From the NCBI RefSeq assembly GCF_051622035.1, contig NC_135358.1:25014501-25078500 (forward strand): a stretch of DNA of 64,000 nt. Reading direction: 5' to 3'. Both the position numbers and the translations under genes were made by a program. This DNA is from Arctopsyche grandis. Taxonomy: Eukaryota > Arthropoda > Insecta > Trichoptera > Hydropsychidae. The first letter of the stretch is position 1; each line of letters opens with the position of its first letter. This document shows, piece after piece, positions 10,484 through 21,926 of this stretch. The notes beneath the pieces are model-generated. The model did not search any database and was not told where the DNA came from. It was given only the letters and a program-made list of their open reading frames with translations.

Positions 10484-12469
10484 ATGGAGGAGTCGCAGCA
10501 GCAGCAGCCGCAGCAGCAGCAGCCGCAGCCGCAGACGCTGCCGAATCCGCACCCACACTCCTACTCGCATCCACACTCTGGTAAGCCATTCACTTCCTGT
10601 TCCACCTTCCATACATCACATCCTCGTCAACTACACTTACTCTCCTAACCTCAACTGCTGCCAGGCTAGCTGACTCGGCTAGGAATCGTGAATGAAACGC
10701 GCCGCGCACGCTGTTCCTTTGTATTAACATCACTCCTATATAGTATCAAGTACTACAACACTCCTTTATTTCACTGTTCTGTCCTTTAGTTATATTTATT
10801 TTCTAAAATTGCTCTTTTGTAAAGTCGACCTAGAACTAGGATGATCCTGTCGGCGAACCTCAAAAAATCGGTTCCGTTGTCTGCTATAGAAATGTTGGAG
10901 AAATCGAATATCGAAGAAAAGTTACAAGCCCTGCCAACAGGGGTTCATTTTAACCCTTTAAAATCTCTAACTGCTGAGTATATTCGATTGTGAACATTAC
11001 ATTTGAACAACAAAGAAGAAGATGGAACTAGTTTTGAAAAAATACATTAATTAATAGACTTTGTTTATTTTATATTGTTGCACGATATATTAGAGACTCT
11101 AAATACACCTTTACAAAACTCGAAATCCTCGACGGTAGTGATCTGGGGTTTGTTTAGATTAGCTACAATTTTTCTAAATAATTCTAGTTGGAAATGTTGG
11201 CGAAATTTTCAGCATGGCGGGCTTTCAACAGAAAAGACGTCAGTACTCAAAAGCTTATAAAATCGCTGAATTTTCCTTTGTCTCTCTGGAACGAATATTT
11301 TCATTAGTTTATTAACAATATGTGAACCGATGAGAAAACCCAATTAAAAATAAACACATTATATTGGACTGAAATCATATTTTATTAAACAAGAACACCA
11401 GTGATGATAAAACAATTCTTTGATAATGATTTTGGTGAAAAGTATTTGTAAATTTGGTACTTGTTTAGTAGCGCGACCACACTTCATATTCAAAAATTAA
11501 TTATTATTCATTTTTAAATTTTTATTCAGTTGAGACTCTTAACCTAGAGTCTTATTGGTTTGTTGTTTTTTTTTAATAATTCGATATTTAAGCCTTTTCA
11601 ATCATAAGTAATTAATCTAAACTGCGTTTCTTTCTTTTTTGAGCAAACCTCAAAATTATCTCAGTTTGAGAACAAAATATTATGATAATAATCTTAAGAT
11701 AAAAATCATGTAATAGTGATGGGTAGTTGAAGTCAAGCCGTTTAGATTTTCAAAACAACATATTCCGAGTTAAACGCCATATTATTGTCGGATTCACGGA
11801 TAATATGTATATGTTAATAAACAATTTTATAATATGTAATATATTTCCAAACAATATTTAGTATTAAAATTTTACTTCAAATTGTGAATTTTAATTTTAT
11901 TGTACATACATACATTCCATCATTCGTGATCATTATTTTGGAATTAAAAATGTTGACTAACCTTTTCAGAAGCTGTGAGTGATGATGTTCACCTGTCATT
12001 ATTATGTCGGGTGTGCGGACAGACAAGTATCCATTTTATTCCAATATTTGAAGGCGAAGGTCTCGAGAATAACCTGTCTACAAAAATAAATAGTTATCTC
12101 CCGCTCCAGGTATGTCCATCATTTTAGATGAATGCAAAAGTGTTGTGTATTTGAAATGTATGTATTTTCTATTTAATTTTTATAGGTTGACGTCAGCGAC
12201 GAGCTACCACTTCAATTATGTTTTCAGTGTGCGAGTGCCCTTGTCACCTGGCACAATTTGTATCAATGTTGTCTGCAAACAAGCGTTACATTGAATTCAA
12301 AATTGTCTAAAGCTCGCTCGTCCAATGACAGTTCTGACCCGGTATGTTGTATTGAGAATTACATGTTACTACTTTTGCACAAAAATTGATTTAAAAATTT
12401 ATTTATTTGTTCATTATTTCAGTCTCAAGTAAACTTAGAAGAATCTAGTTCAAATTCAAATCAAAAAAG
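10484..12469 (+). CDS. ZAD zinc-finger transcription factor, common 5' exons
   Basis: Four exons shared by all predicted isoforms: 10484-10580, 11970-12109, 12186-12341 and 12423-12469, with donors GTAAGC, GTATGT, GTATGT and GTATGT and pyrimidine-rich acceptors. They encode 146 codons plus 2 nt. The leader is rich in Q, P and H (MEESQQQQPQ start). Exons 2 and 3 encode a ZAD dimerisation domain: LCRVCG begins it, and LCFQCA and YQCC close it, giving paired Cys pairs for one zinc. Exon 4 is a Ser/Asn-rich linker ending in phase 2. The ATG at 10484 (followed by G) was preferred; an in-frame upstream ATG at 10250 would add 78 low-complexity Ser/Arg-rich residues that look like CpG-rich 5' UTR. 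Proteins of this family are nuclear DNA-binding regulators or chromatin-architecture factors. The gene is not identified to name. Confidence 0.9.
10581..11969 (+). other. intron 1 of the ZAD zinc-finger gene
   Basis: Bounded by G|GTAAGC and TTTTCAG. The open frame at 11075-11260 has a reading consistent with an old coding remnant (LETLNTPLQNSKSSTVVIWGL), but I cannot assign it to a family. Otherwise AT-rich. Confidence 0.7.
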
Positions 12470-12540
12470 GTATGTAAAATCTTAATAAATCTTCGTGCAT
12501 TTGTAAAGTTTGTATAACCGCAAATTAGAATAGATTTGAT

Positions 12541-13084
12541 AACTCTGAGCAACAACAAAAAAATTACCGGAGTTGAGACTAATCAAAATTTACTAAGTTT
12601 GACTCACTGAATTCGAATAACAAAAAAAAATTTGTTGGTTTCCTCTTGTTTATTTGGTATGAGCATTTAAAAAAAAAAGTGCAATTTTTACATATTTTTG
12701 GCTTTGCAGTCCAAAAGTGAGTATTGAAATCAATAGTCCAAAAGTGAGTATTGAAATCAATAGTCAGATGTGTTTTCTATTGATTGTGATTTTGTATTGT
12801 TTTAAAATACTTTTACTAATAACTTTACTTCAAATTCACTAGATAATCAATTATACGTATTTTAAAGCCATTAAAACATCTGACTATTGATTCCAATACT
12901 TACTTTTGGCACAGCAATACTAGATTTTTAGTTAAAGACTGCAAAAACAAAAAATTTTAAACCCTCATATCTCACGAGTGGGAGGAAATCATTATCATAT
13001 TCGAATTAGTGGTTCAAATTCACTAAAGGTGATTAGTCTTCGCTCCAGTAAATAAAAAACGTGATAATTTGTTGCTCAGTGTTT
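12541..13084. repeat. palindromic dispersed element in intron 4
   Basis: The left half (CTGAGCAACAA, GAGACTAATCA, TGAGCATTTAAAAAA, AGTGAGTATTGAAATCAATAG) is repeated inverted in the right half, ending TTGTTGCTCAG. Related copies are at 22580-22868, 38385-38876 (and its mirror 51656-52145) and 58745-59960. The phrase CCAAAAGTGAGTATTGAAAT is also duplicated in tandem at about 12711-12760. No gene in it. The rest of the intron to 14108 is AT-rich and without recognisable content. Confidence 0.75.
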
Positions 13085-14108
13085 TTTTAAATACGTACTG
13101 TACATATGATCATAAATTTTTGGTTATAGAATCTTCACAATTGCCACCAAACAAACTTCTTTTAAAAAATGAATATGATCATTTTTCAACTGCACCCTTT
13201 TCGAGTATGCACAGTTTCATCATATTTCTGGAAATCAATTTATAAATCTTTATAAAAGACAAATATACACATGTTTTAATAATTACACGTTTAGCACAAA
13301 TTCTGTTTCTAAGTTATATTTGTATTGTAAATTTAAAATATTTTTCCTATGGAGATTAGTTCTTCGTAAACGACTACAAAGCATGGAAGTTTTTATCCAT
13401 TTAAAATATTGTGATTGAGGTGAGATGTGTTTTACTTGAAGCAATTTGTTCACTGCATTTTGTTGTAATTAATTAACCGTGATGTTGAGTGTCACATTTA
13501 GACTAATATTGTTGAACTAGAAAAGTATTTATAACTTTTTATATCATTATTAAGTTTGCATCAGTTACTTGAAATACAATTAATATATAAATTTTGGGCA
13601 TGTATTACCATTGTTCTCAAATTAAATTCATTTCGAGTATTTGTATCACAGTTTCAATATTGGATGTGTTTTATGGTATTCGCAAGCACTAGAAATAAAA
13701 TAAAGTCAATTTCGGTTCAATAACACTAAAAAATAGCGCTAAAACATTTATTACTGAGAACATCTAAAATTTTAATTTGTCTTTTTTTTTACTTTATTGA
13801 TGAATTGAAGTAACATTATATAAATTAGTGTAAATTTTTTACATTTCAACATATTTTAATTTTACATGCAATTTAATTTCGTCATTAAGCAATATTTGTG
13901 CATTAGCAAAATCGAAAATGGACATGTGAGCTTTGATTGATGAGACAGTATCATTAGCTTTTGCATAACCGTACCATTAATAAGAATGTATTCGTTCCTT
14001 TAAGTACAAATGATATTACACGCATGTTATATCAATTTAAATTTAAGTTTGTCAAATAACATTAATGTGAATGAGGGCAGCAGTGTAATGGAGCCTCGTC
14101 TGTTCCAG

Positions 14109-15312
14109 GTACCCACACTACCGCCCCTCATTTCACACTTACGATATCAGTCAACATTCCAAAAATTGTAGTGTTATAATAGAAGAAATGACACTTGAAG
14201 CGGAAGAATCGTTGCAGTCTTCGCATCTAGCAAACTTGTGTAAAAGCATTCAATCCGAAATGCCGACTACATATTCATCAAAAGATATCGGTGGTGAAAA
14301 AGACGATATTGAATTGGTTAAATTGATAAGTTTCATATCTGAGAAATTTAAAATTTTAATTTTCAATGAAGACGCATCAATTGTAAATAATATGAAATCC
14401 ATGTTTCCCGATGATTTTTTTAAGGATCTTTATAAATTGCTTTTTGAAATGAGATACACTATACTCAACAAAAGCGTCTTAGATTCAGAAAATTCGCCTC
14501 AAGACTGTTTAGATGTAGGTGACAATGTCGAAGTAATGTGTGATAATAGTGATATAAAATACGAAGAAAGTGATATTTGCGCTGTAAATCAAAACAATAG
14601 TTCATTGAAATCTACAAAAACAAAGAAAGTACGTAGTTACAAACGTAAAATTATTGATAAAAGTATATCTATGGAAGTTATGAAAGCGAAAGTTGTAGTC
14701 AACGGACGTATATTCTACACTTGTCCAACTTGCAAAAGAAGTCTTCGCACTGCAGATGGTTTTGTTTGTCATTTACGTATACACTCGGGCGAAAAACCTT
14801 GCATTTGTCACCTGTGTGGCAAGCAGTTCAGGATCAACACCGGCCTTCATCGACACCTGAAAGAGACCCATCATAAAGTCAAGAACTTCTCATGCGAAAC
14901 TTGCGAACAAAAGTTCGTGAACAAGCAGAATCTCATTCAGCACCGAAGGATTCACACAGGAGAACGGCCATACGTCTGTACCAAGTGCGGTAAAGGTTTC
15001 AAGCAGAGCGCCTCGCTTCACATCCACAGCAAGATTCACTCTGACGACTACCCATTCATGTGTGCATCGTGTGACGCCAAGTTCAAGTCCAAGGTTCAGC
15101 TCATCCACCACATATACAAGCACACGGGAGAAAAGCCGTTTGTGTGCGATGTGTGTGGCCGAGCCTTCCGCATCAAGCACGACCTCAACAACCACAAATT
15201 GATACATTCTGACGAGAAGCCGTTTTCGTGTGTCGATTGTGGAATGTCTTACCGGCAGAAACGCTATTTAAGAAATCATCGCAAGAAGTCACACATCGCT
15301 CCTGAAAATTAA
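14109..15312 (+). CDS. alternative terminal exon A of the ZAD gene, 7 C2H2 fingers
   Basis: The acceptor TGTTCCAG|G completes the phase-2 codon of the common exon as AGG (Arg), and the frame is open from 14109 through the ATG at 14188 to the stop, giving an isoform of 547 aa. After about 195 residues of acidic spacer and a Lys/Arg-rich patch come seven C2H2 fingers, starting with YTCPTCKRSL and ending with FSCVDCGMSYRQKRY. Several linkers are TGEKP/TGERP-like, as in fingers that bind DNA in tandem. The finger part from about 14790 on is visibly richer in G/C at third positions than the spacer. AATAAA-type polyadenylation candidates lie downstream at about 15922 and 15958. Confidence 0.9.
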
Positions 15313-16101
15313 AATTGATTTCAATGCAGTAGACATACTTCTTACAGTAAAATTTCGATTTGCTGGATGGATCAATAGTTTCCCGAATCTAAGCTCGATT
15401 TTTTCCCGTGTTATAAGATTTTTCCCCCAAATGTATCATAATATACTACATATTTGATGAGCTTCCATATTACATGCTGGTTATGTATCTGCATATCTGT
15501 TCTGATTTCAGTCTGTCAACAAAGTTAAGCTTTGTTTTGTAATGTTTTCTATGGTTAAAGTTCTTTATTTTTAATATAAAAATGGACTGTTTGCACTCCA
15601 AATTTGTTATTCAACAGATAACCCTTCTGCCCATCAATCCGTTAAATCAAGATTTAACTGTATTTCATATTTTGGATGTCGAACTCCATTTAAATTTTAG
15701 GATTATTTACTTAGCTTTTGGTAAGCACATTTTACCTCATTCAAAAGTATTTAGTATTACATACTCATATTCACTCTATCTTTACTTTATTTTGATGATA
15801 ATACAAATCCTTCTGAAACAATTTCTTATTTTCATTGCTTTATCTTTATATAATCACTCTGTCAATCTATAAAAGTATTTATCATTTATTTTATATTTTC
15901 TCGATATATATTATATGCACTAATAAAATTCCTTCAGAAATTGTAGAAAATCGTCAAAATAAAAGACTTGTTCATATGCAAATATTCCGTACATTGTAAT
16001 GGCACTGATTTTTTGTGAACATACATAAGTTTCAAACTTAAAACGTTAAGATTACTTATTTAATTTTAGCACTTACACACTTGAAATTATTTATTTTCCA
16101 G
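15313..16101 (+). other. 3' UTR of exon A and intron before exon B
   Basis: AT-rich sequence with candidate poly(A) signals. The open frame at 15582-15872 is hydrophobic, AT-driven and lacks any conserved feature, so it is not called. Confidence 0.5.
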
Positions 16102-16918
16102 AGAACCTCATTCAGGAAAAAGGAATTTAAAAAATATTACTTTCAATAATGTATCAAACGAATCATCAAAATTTTCAACTGCAACCATTAACAATCACAG
16201 TTTCGACTCAAATAAAATCATTTCCGACAATGATAATCCAATGTCAAAATTAGATGATGTTAAATCAGATGATTTTAAACAGCCTTTTAAAGATACAGAT
16301 ACAGATTCTAAAAAAGTTAAAACTGTATCTTGTGAAATTTGCGATAATGTTATCGTCTTAAAATCCTACAAACGTCACCTTCAATCTCACGCTGATGACA
16401 GACGTTACATTTGTCACCAGTGTGGAAAGGCCTTCAAAAATTCCGGTGCTCTTTCCAGGCATACCCGTGAAGTTCACCACCGATTATTGCGTTTCCCATG
16501 CGATACGTGCAAAGCGTCCTTTGCTTGTCGACGCACGATGGAGGAGCACAAGCGTACTCATAGCACGCACCGCTTATACGTTTGTGACAAGTGTGGCAAA
16601 GGATTCCGTCTCCAGTCATCCTTGAACATTCACATTAAAGTACATTTAAACATATTTCGATTTCAATGCACATTCTGTCCGAAAAAATTCAAACGCAAGC
16701 AAGAATTGAAATCGCACGTCTCTATCCACACTGGTGAGAAGCCTCACTGTTGCACTGTATGTAATAAATCTTTCCGACTCAAATTCGAACTTAGCAATCA
16801 TTCTGTTGTGCACAGTGACGAGAGATTGTTCTCATGCCAAATATGCAAACAAAATTTCAAACAGAAACGATATGTTAAAAAGCATGTGCAGACCAAACAT
16901 AAAGTTGTAGAGAAATGA
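16102..16918 (+). CDS. alternative terminal exon B of the ZAD gene, 7 C2H2 fingers
   Basis: The acceptor TATTTTCCAG|A continues the common exon as AGA (Arg). The frame is open from 16102 and runs without a break into the in-frame ATG at 16241 and on to the stop, predicting a 418-aa isoform. A short Asn/Ser-rich spacer precedes seven fingers: SCEICDNVIV first (with an atypical pattern), then YICHQCGKAF, FPCDTCKASF, YVCDKCGKGF, FQCTFCPKKF, HCCTVCNKSF and FSCQICKQNFKQKRY. The finger order and the closing QKRY motif parallel exon A, so A and B look like tandem duplicates. Only 82 bp separate its stop from the acceptor of exon C, and I see no AATAAA in that gap. Confidence 0.88.
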
Positions 16919-17000
16919 TTTTCATATCTAAATCTGGCTTAAAATTTATATTTTGTTATTGAAAACAGTGGCCATGATGTAATTACACAATTTGTTGCAG

Positions 17001-18558
17001 GTCTTCAAATTACCTCTCATTCCGAGCTTACCATCAAACCCGAATCGATTTGCACCGCTCGTTCGAACTTGGGTTCAACTCCTCCCACGGTGGAGACTCT
17101 TCGGACCAGCGTAATAATAGTAATCGTTCAGAATCGTTCAATCACATTAAAATTAAATTTGAAAACATCGCAACCGATGAATCTAACGAGTCGTTCGCTC
17201 AATACAATATTAAAATCGAAGAAGCCAGTGTGTCGCAACATGAAAATACTGTGAATGGAAAAATAATGCGTGCATCGAAAACTAGAAATCGTTTAAAATA
17301 TCGTGCAAATGAAGCGCAGCAGGAATCAGACGATGAACCATTGTCAACGTTAGCTTTCAATCAAAGTGTTGATTCTTTCATTGCTGAAAGTGACGAGTAT
17401 GATGCTGATGGCTCTCAGTATCCCTGCACACGTTGTACTTACATAGCTGCAAACAAAAGAGAATTAGAAAATCATACTCAGAATGATCACGTTTCAAATA
17501 CATTATTCAAAAGAAGTAGTAGACGAGCTTATGATTTACAAACCAAACAAGTATTAGAAGATTCCAAAGTGAAAATCAAAGGAAAAGTGCACTATCGTTG
17601 TAGTGTTTGTAGTAAATGTTTAACTAGTGCTTACAGTTTTGTGTGCCATCAAACGATTCACTCCGGACAAAAACTTTTCAATTGTCAAATATGCGGTAGA
17701 AAATTTAGACTTTTGGGTTTTTTGAAAAATCATTTAAAACATATACACTTGATGAAAGATAAAGAAGATTTGTACGAATTCCAAACTTCACATATAAGAT
17801 CGGAAACGGATGATATTAACCGTCTGCAGAGAAAGAAACGAAACTACTTGAACTATAATGCTTTGGAAAAAGTAAAAATAGTAACAAACATAGGGGTTTT
17901 CTACAAGTGTGAAGTTTGTGGAAAAAAACTGAGTAGGTTAAATTATTATCTCAGTCACAAGACTATTCACACCGGGGAAAAGAAATACATTTGTCATTTG
18001 TGTGGCAAACCATTCCGATTGTCGACAATGTTGAAAACTCATGTGCGGCTCACTCACGAGCGTATCAAACGGTTCAACTGCGATACGTGCCATCAAAATT
18101 TCGCCACCAAATCCAATCTTTTGGAGCACAAACGCATTCATACCGGTGAGCGGCCGCACGTCTGTGCCAAGTGTGGTAAAAGTTTCAAGCAGAAGTCTGC
18201 ACTCTTCGTCCACAACAGGTCGCATACGGATTATTTCCCGTTTCAATGCACACAGTGCAACTCTAAATTCAGAATTCAGTCTCAGTTGAATTACCACATG
18301 ATAAAGCACACGGGTCAAACGCCGTTCACTTGCGAAGTATGCGGCAAAGGCTTCGCCATCAAGGGTCAACTGAATCGCCATAAGAAATATCACGAAGATG
18401 TGCTCTACGACTGTCCAGAGTGTGATAAAAAGTTTCGTCATCAGAAAAATGTAAAAACGCATTTGAAAAACTGTCATAGGAAATCGAACGATAGTGATTT
18501 AATGGTTAAAAAAATTAAACGTAAAGGCAAAAGTCAAGATTCACTCGAAAATTTGTAA
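17001..18558 (+). CDS. alternative terminal exon C of the ZAD gene, 10 C2H2 fingers
   Basis: The acceptor TTTGTTGCAG|G again gives AGG (Arg) with the common exon; predicted isoform 665 aa. The frame has no ATG near its start (17050 is a TTG; the first Met lies well inside), so the exon can only be translated as a spliced extension, which supports the alternative-exon model. Ten C2H2 fingers are visible: a lone first one (YPCTRCTYIA), a pair (YRCSVCSKCL, FNCQICGRKF), then seven in tandem from YKCEVCGKKL to YDCPECDKKF. The tail is basic. AATAAA lies downstream at about 18715. Confidence 0.9.
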
Positions 18559-18964
18559 AAATAATTTGTTGAAAATTTTATGTACATATGTATTTGGATT
18601 ATGTATGAATGTATATTTATTTTATTGTTATAAAATTTTAATATGTATGAAACGATTATATATTTGTACTGAATATGATTAAGCTTAAGATTAAGTAACC
18701 TCTGTATGTAATGTAATAAACGTTGATTATACAATTTGCATCAATCACAATATTTTTATTATTACATGAGACATTTTATGTGATTTCTCGTCCTGTACAT
18801 TTGTCACACAAAAATAAAAAGTAAATTTTTGGAAAAATATACAAAATTGTTTGAATTTTGTCAATTGTCAAATAAACCCATAGAAAATTTTAACATTTGT
18901 ATATTTATACTCGTTTGTTTTGTACAATTTTTTCCTGCTATTCAATGTAATACTATTCTTCCAG
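18559..18964 (+). other. 3' UTR of exon C and intron before exon D
   Basis: AT-rich, with AATAAA at about 18715, then a pyrimidine-rich tract and ATTCTTCCAG at the exon D acceptor. No separate gene seen. Confidence 0.6.
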
Positions 18965-20081
18965 ATGTGATAATAACAGTAGGACTGACCATATCGACGA
19001 TAACAAGAACATATTCGTGGCTCACAATACTTTGGGACTGATTAAAGTTAATGTCGATAAGAAGTATCTGCCTGATGGTTGTGATAGATGTGCATTTTGC
19101 AACTCCCCTTTTAAAAACATGAATCTCCTACTGTCGCATATGCTGGACTGCCATCCGGATTATTTTTTCCACTGTGATGTATGTGGATCGTACATCGACC
19201 GCAGCCAGCTTATACCGCACATGTCTCAGCACGCCGACGACGAGGATAAAGCCGATGAAACAAACTCGGCCGATCGAAATCGACCTAAAGACGACGTAGC
19301 GTCGGGGAAAAGTACAACGGCTAAAGAAAAACATGGAAAGAAGTCGGGCAATCAGGACGCGGACGAGAACAACGACGCGTTTTCAAACTCGAGTCATTCG
19401 AACGATCGCTTTGGACCACTGCCAGATTCGGTCTTCGAAGCCATCAAAGACACCGAAGAGGGTAACGTCGAGCCTCAACCGAAGACTCTAGAACAAAGTT
19501 GCGAAGATATGAAACAGATGTCTGAAAAGCTATCGTCGAGAAATGTAAATTCCACACAAACGAACTCTAGAGTATGTCCGATCTGTTCAAAAGTGTTTCG
19601 GGTCACGTCAAGTTATCACTACCACATGAAACACTTTCATGGTGGTGTAAAGGAACACGTTTGCAATGTGTGTGGTAGGAGCTTCGGTATAAAGAGTGCC
19701 CTCACCAGTCATCTTACGGTGCACTCCGGTGAGAAACCGTACTCTTGTCCAGCATGTTCAAAACAGTTTCGTTCGAAAGCTAGCATATATATACATTACA
19801 ATAATGTGCATTGTGAAAGAAAGATGTTCGCTTGCACCATGTGCAACAGATCTTTCAAATGGAAGCAGAAGCTTTTGCGCCATATATCTAGTCATACGAA
19901 AGAGAAGAAACATTTGTGCCCCAAGTGTAACAGGGGATTCGCCGTTAAGTATGATCTCACCAGACACATGAAGACTCACGACAGTGCCAAACCATTTTAT
20001 TGCGATAAATGTGGAATGTCGTTCAGACAGAGACGGTATTTGAAACAGCATACCGAAAAGAAACACTCTGTAGCAACATAA
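18965..20081 (+). CDS. alternative terminal exon D of the ZAD gene, 8 C2H2 fingers
   Basis: The acceptor ATTCTTCCAG|A completes AGA (Arg) and opens the frame TGT GAT AAT; predicted isoform 518 aa. There is no ATG at the start of the conserved part (19017 is GTG), so translation must come from the upstream exons. Two fingers (DRCAFCNSPF and FHCDVCGSYI) are followed by a long acidic, hydrophilic spacer and six tandem fingers ending FYCDKCGMSFRQRRY, close to the last finger of exon A. Codon use is GC-richer throughout than in exons B and C. AATAAA follows at about 20125. Confidence 0.9.
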
Positions 20082-20608
20082 TACAAATTTAGTATGTTAG
20101 ATTTATTTCCAGTTACCAAATTACAAAATAAACGCTTTCGTTTTGTTCATTAACGTCTTGCTGGTTGTTTTACGTACGTTTTGTTTTGATTTTAAAGGAT
20201 GTAAAATGAACTTTATCATATCGCATTAATTATATATTATAATTACAAAAATATGTTTTGATATATTAATAATTAATCAATAGAAGCGAGCAAGAAGTTA
20301 ATGAACAAATAAAACAACGGACTTTTAGATGACTGACTAGATATAGTTTTCGATAATCCGTGAAACTTTATCCTTTTTTTTAATTTTTCACACAATGAAA
20401 ATAGGAAAATATAGTTAAATTTTACATTACATATGTTTTGTTTTCCGAAATAAATAAATGATCCAGTGATAAATGAGTCATTATCGCTTCTTATAAGACT
20501 ACTTCAAAATAGTACAATTATTTTAAATTACAGTGGGTGATACATTTTATATGAATTTTTTATTCATAGATTCGTTTGCAATAAAAATCAGCGTATAGTA
20601 AAATATAT

Positions 20609-20679
<71 letters not shown>

Positions 20680-21926
20680 TGTGTATGCAATTTATGCATA
20701 ATTATAATATAAAACAAGCAACTTATACATTTTTTAACTTCATAAATAATTAGATAAAAATTGTGAACATTTATTGGTTTTCATAAAACAAAAAATGTTA
20801 CCACAAATAAAGCATAATATATCACATGATGATTATACAGTTATAGACATTAAAATTAAAAAACAAATAAATTTCAGATTCATTGTACATTGAGCTCGAA
20901 TCGAGTTTGGTATTTTAAAAATAATAAAAAAAAAACACTCAAATACATTTTATATAAGAATAAAACACAAAGGCCAGATATTTTGGTGAATTATTAATAT
21001 TGTCCACATTAATTTCATATGTACATGCAAATTTTATTCTCTATTAACATGCATTTTTTTTAAATTGATTTAAATACATTAACATTGGCATTCATAATTT
21101 ACGTTAAAATAAAAGTATGTATACTACACATGTAATTCTTTTTATTATTAAGACGTTGCCTTTCATAACAATATTAAATTGTTATCAACCATTCCTTCAT
21201 CACCAGTAAGTATTCATTGTTTCAATCGGTATACAAGGTATTATTATATATTGTACATTTCTTTATACCGATTGTTTTGTGCTTTCACAGTAATAAATTA
21301 GAAATGTATTACTGATCAAAACTATTTGTAGTTTATTTTATTTTTTTTAATTATTGTATATAGTTTAGAAAATCAATTTAATTTTATTGAAAAAAATGGC
21401 ATTGATATCAAATTATTGTGTTGACGTAAAAATCTTCATGATCATTGAATAATAATTCATAAATACATCCTTATATATTTACATACAATAACTAACAATA
21501 AAACATTAATTAATTTCTATAAAAATCATAATGAGGAATATCAATTGTAAAAATACAAATATTACCACAACATTTCATGTTGCGAACACACCACCAATAT
21601 CCAAAGTACACTGAACAGTCTTCCGAATAGGTATAAATCAAGTCTTTGAATTTTTTTTTTTATTCCACAACATCCTCCCAAACACACATACCCTTTCTTA
21701 TTATCATTTCTAATAATCACAAATTTTAAATTCACAAACAATAACGTTACACATTTATACTATGATATCGTTTAAATAATGGATTGCACTGAGGCAAACA
21801 AATGTAGACGTGAATCGAGTAAATATGTGCCGGTACTAGAAACTCATTATTTTATGTATACCATTCAAATATTGTATTGATCGGTTCAAGCGAATTGTGT
21901 ACTGGAGAGGGAGTGTGTATGAGAAG
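20082..21926. other. AT-rich intergenic region between convergent genes
   Basis: Holds the 3' UTR of exon D, a (TA)n microsatellite at 20615-20675, and the likely 3' UTR of the TMEM179 gene on its right side. The zinc-finger gene and TMEM179 are convergent. No other gene or element end was recognised. Confidence 0.6.
20615..20675. repeat. (TA)n microsatellite
   Basis: About 30 uninterrupted TA units. Confidence 0.95.

Noticed and set aside
10261..10673. Overlapping open frames on both strands around the CpG-rich 5' exon
   Set aside because: They are shadows of GC-rich low-complexity sequence; only the frame with ATG 10484 splices in phase to the ZAD exons.
11075..11260. Small open frame in intron 1 of the ZAD gene
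   Set aside because: It may be an old hAT-type transposase scrap, but nothing firm enough to name.
14890..15207. Minus-strand open frame opposite exon A
   Set aside because: Antisense shadow of the zinc-finger repeats; the same occurs at 17938-18477, 19128-19334 and 19758-20066.
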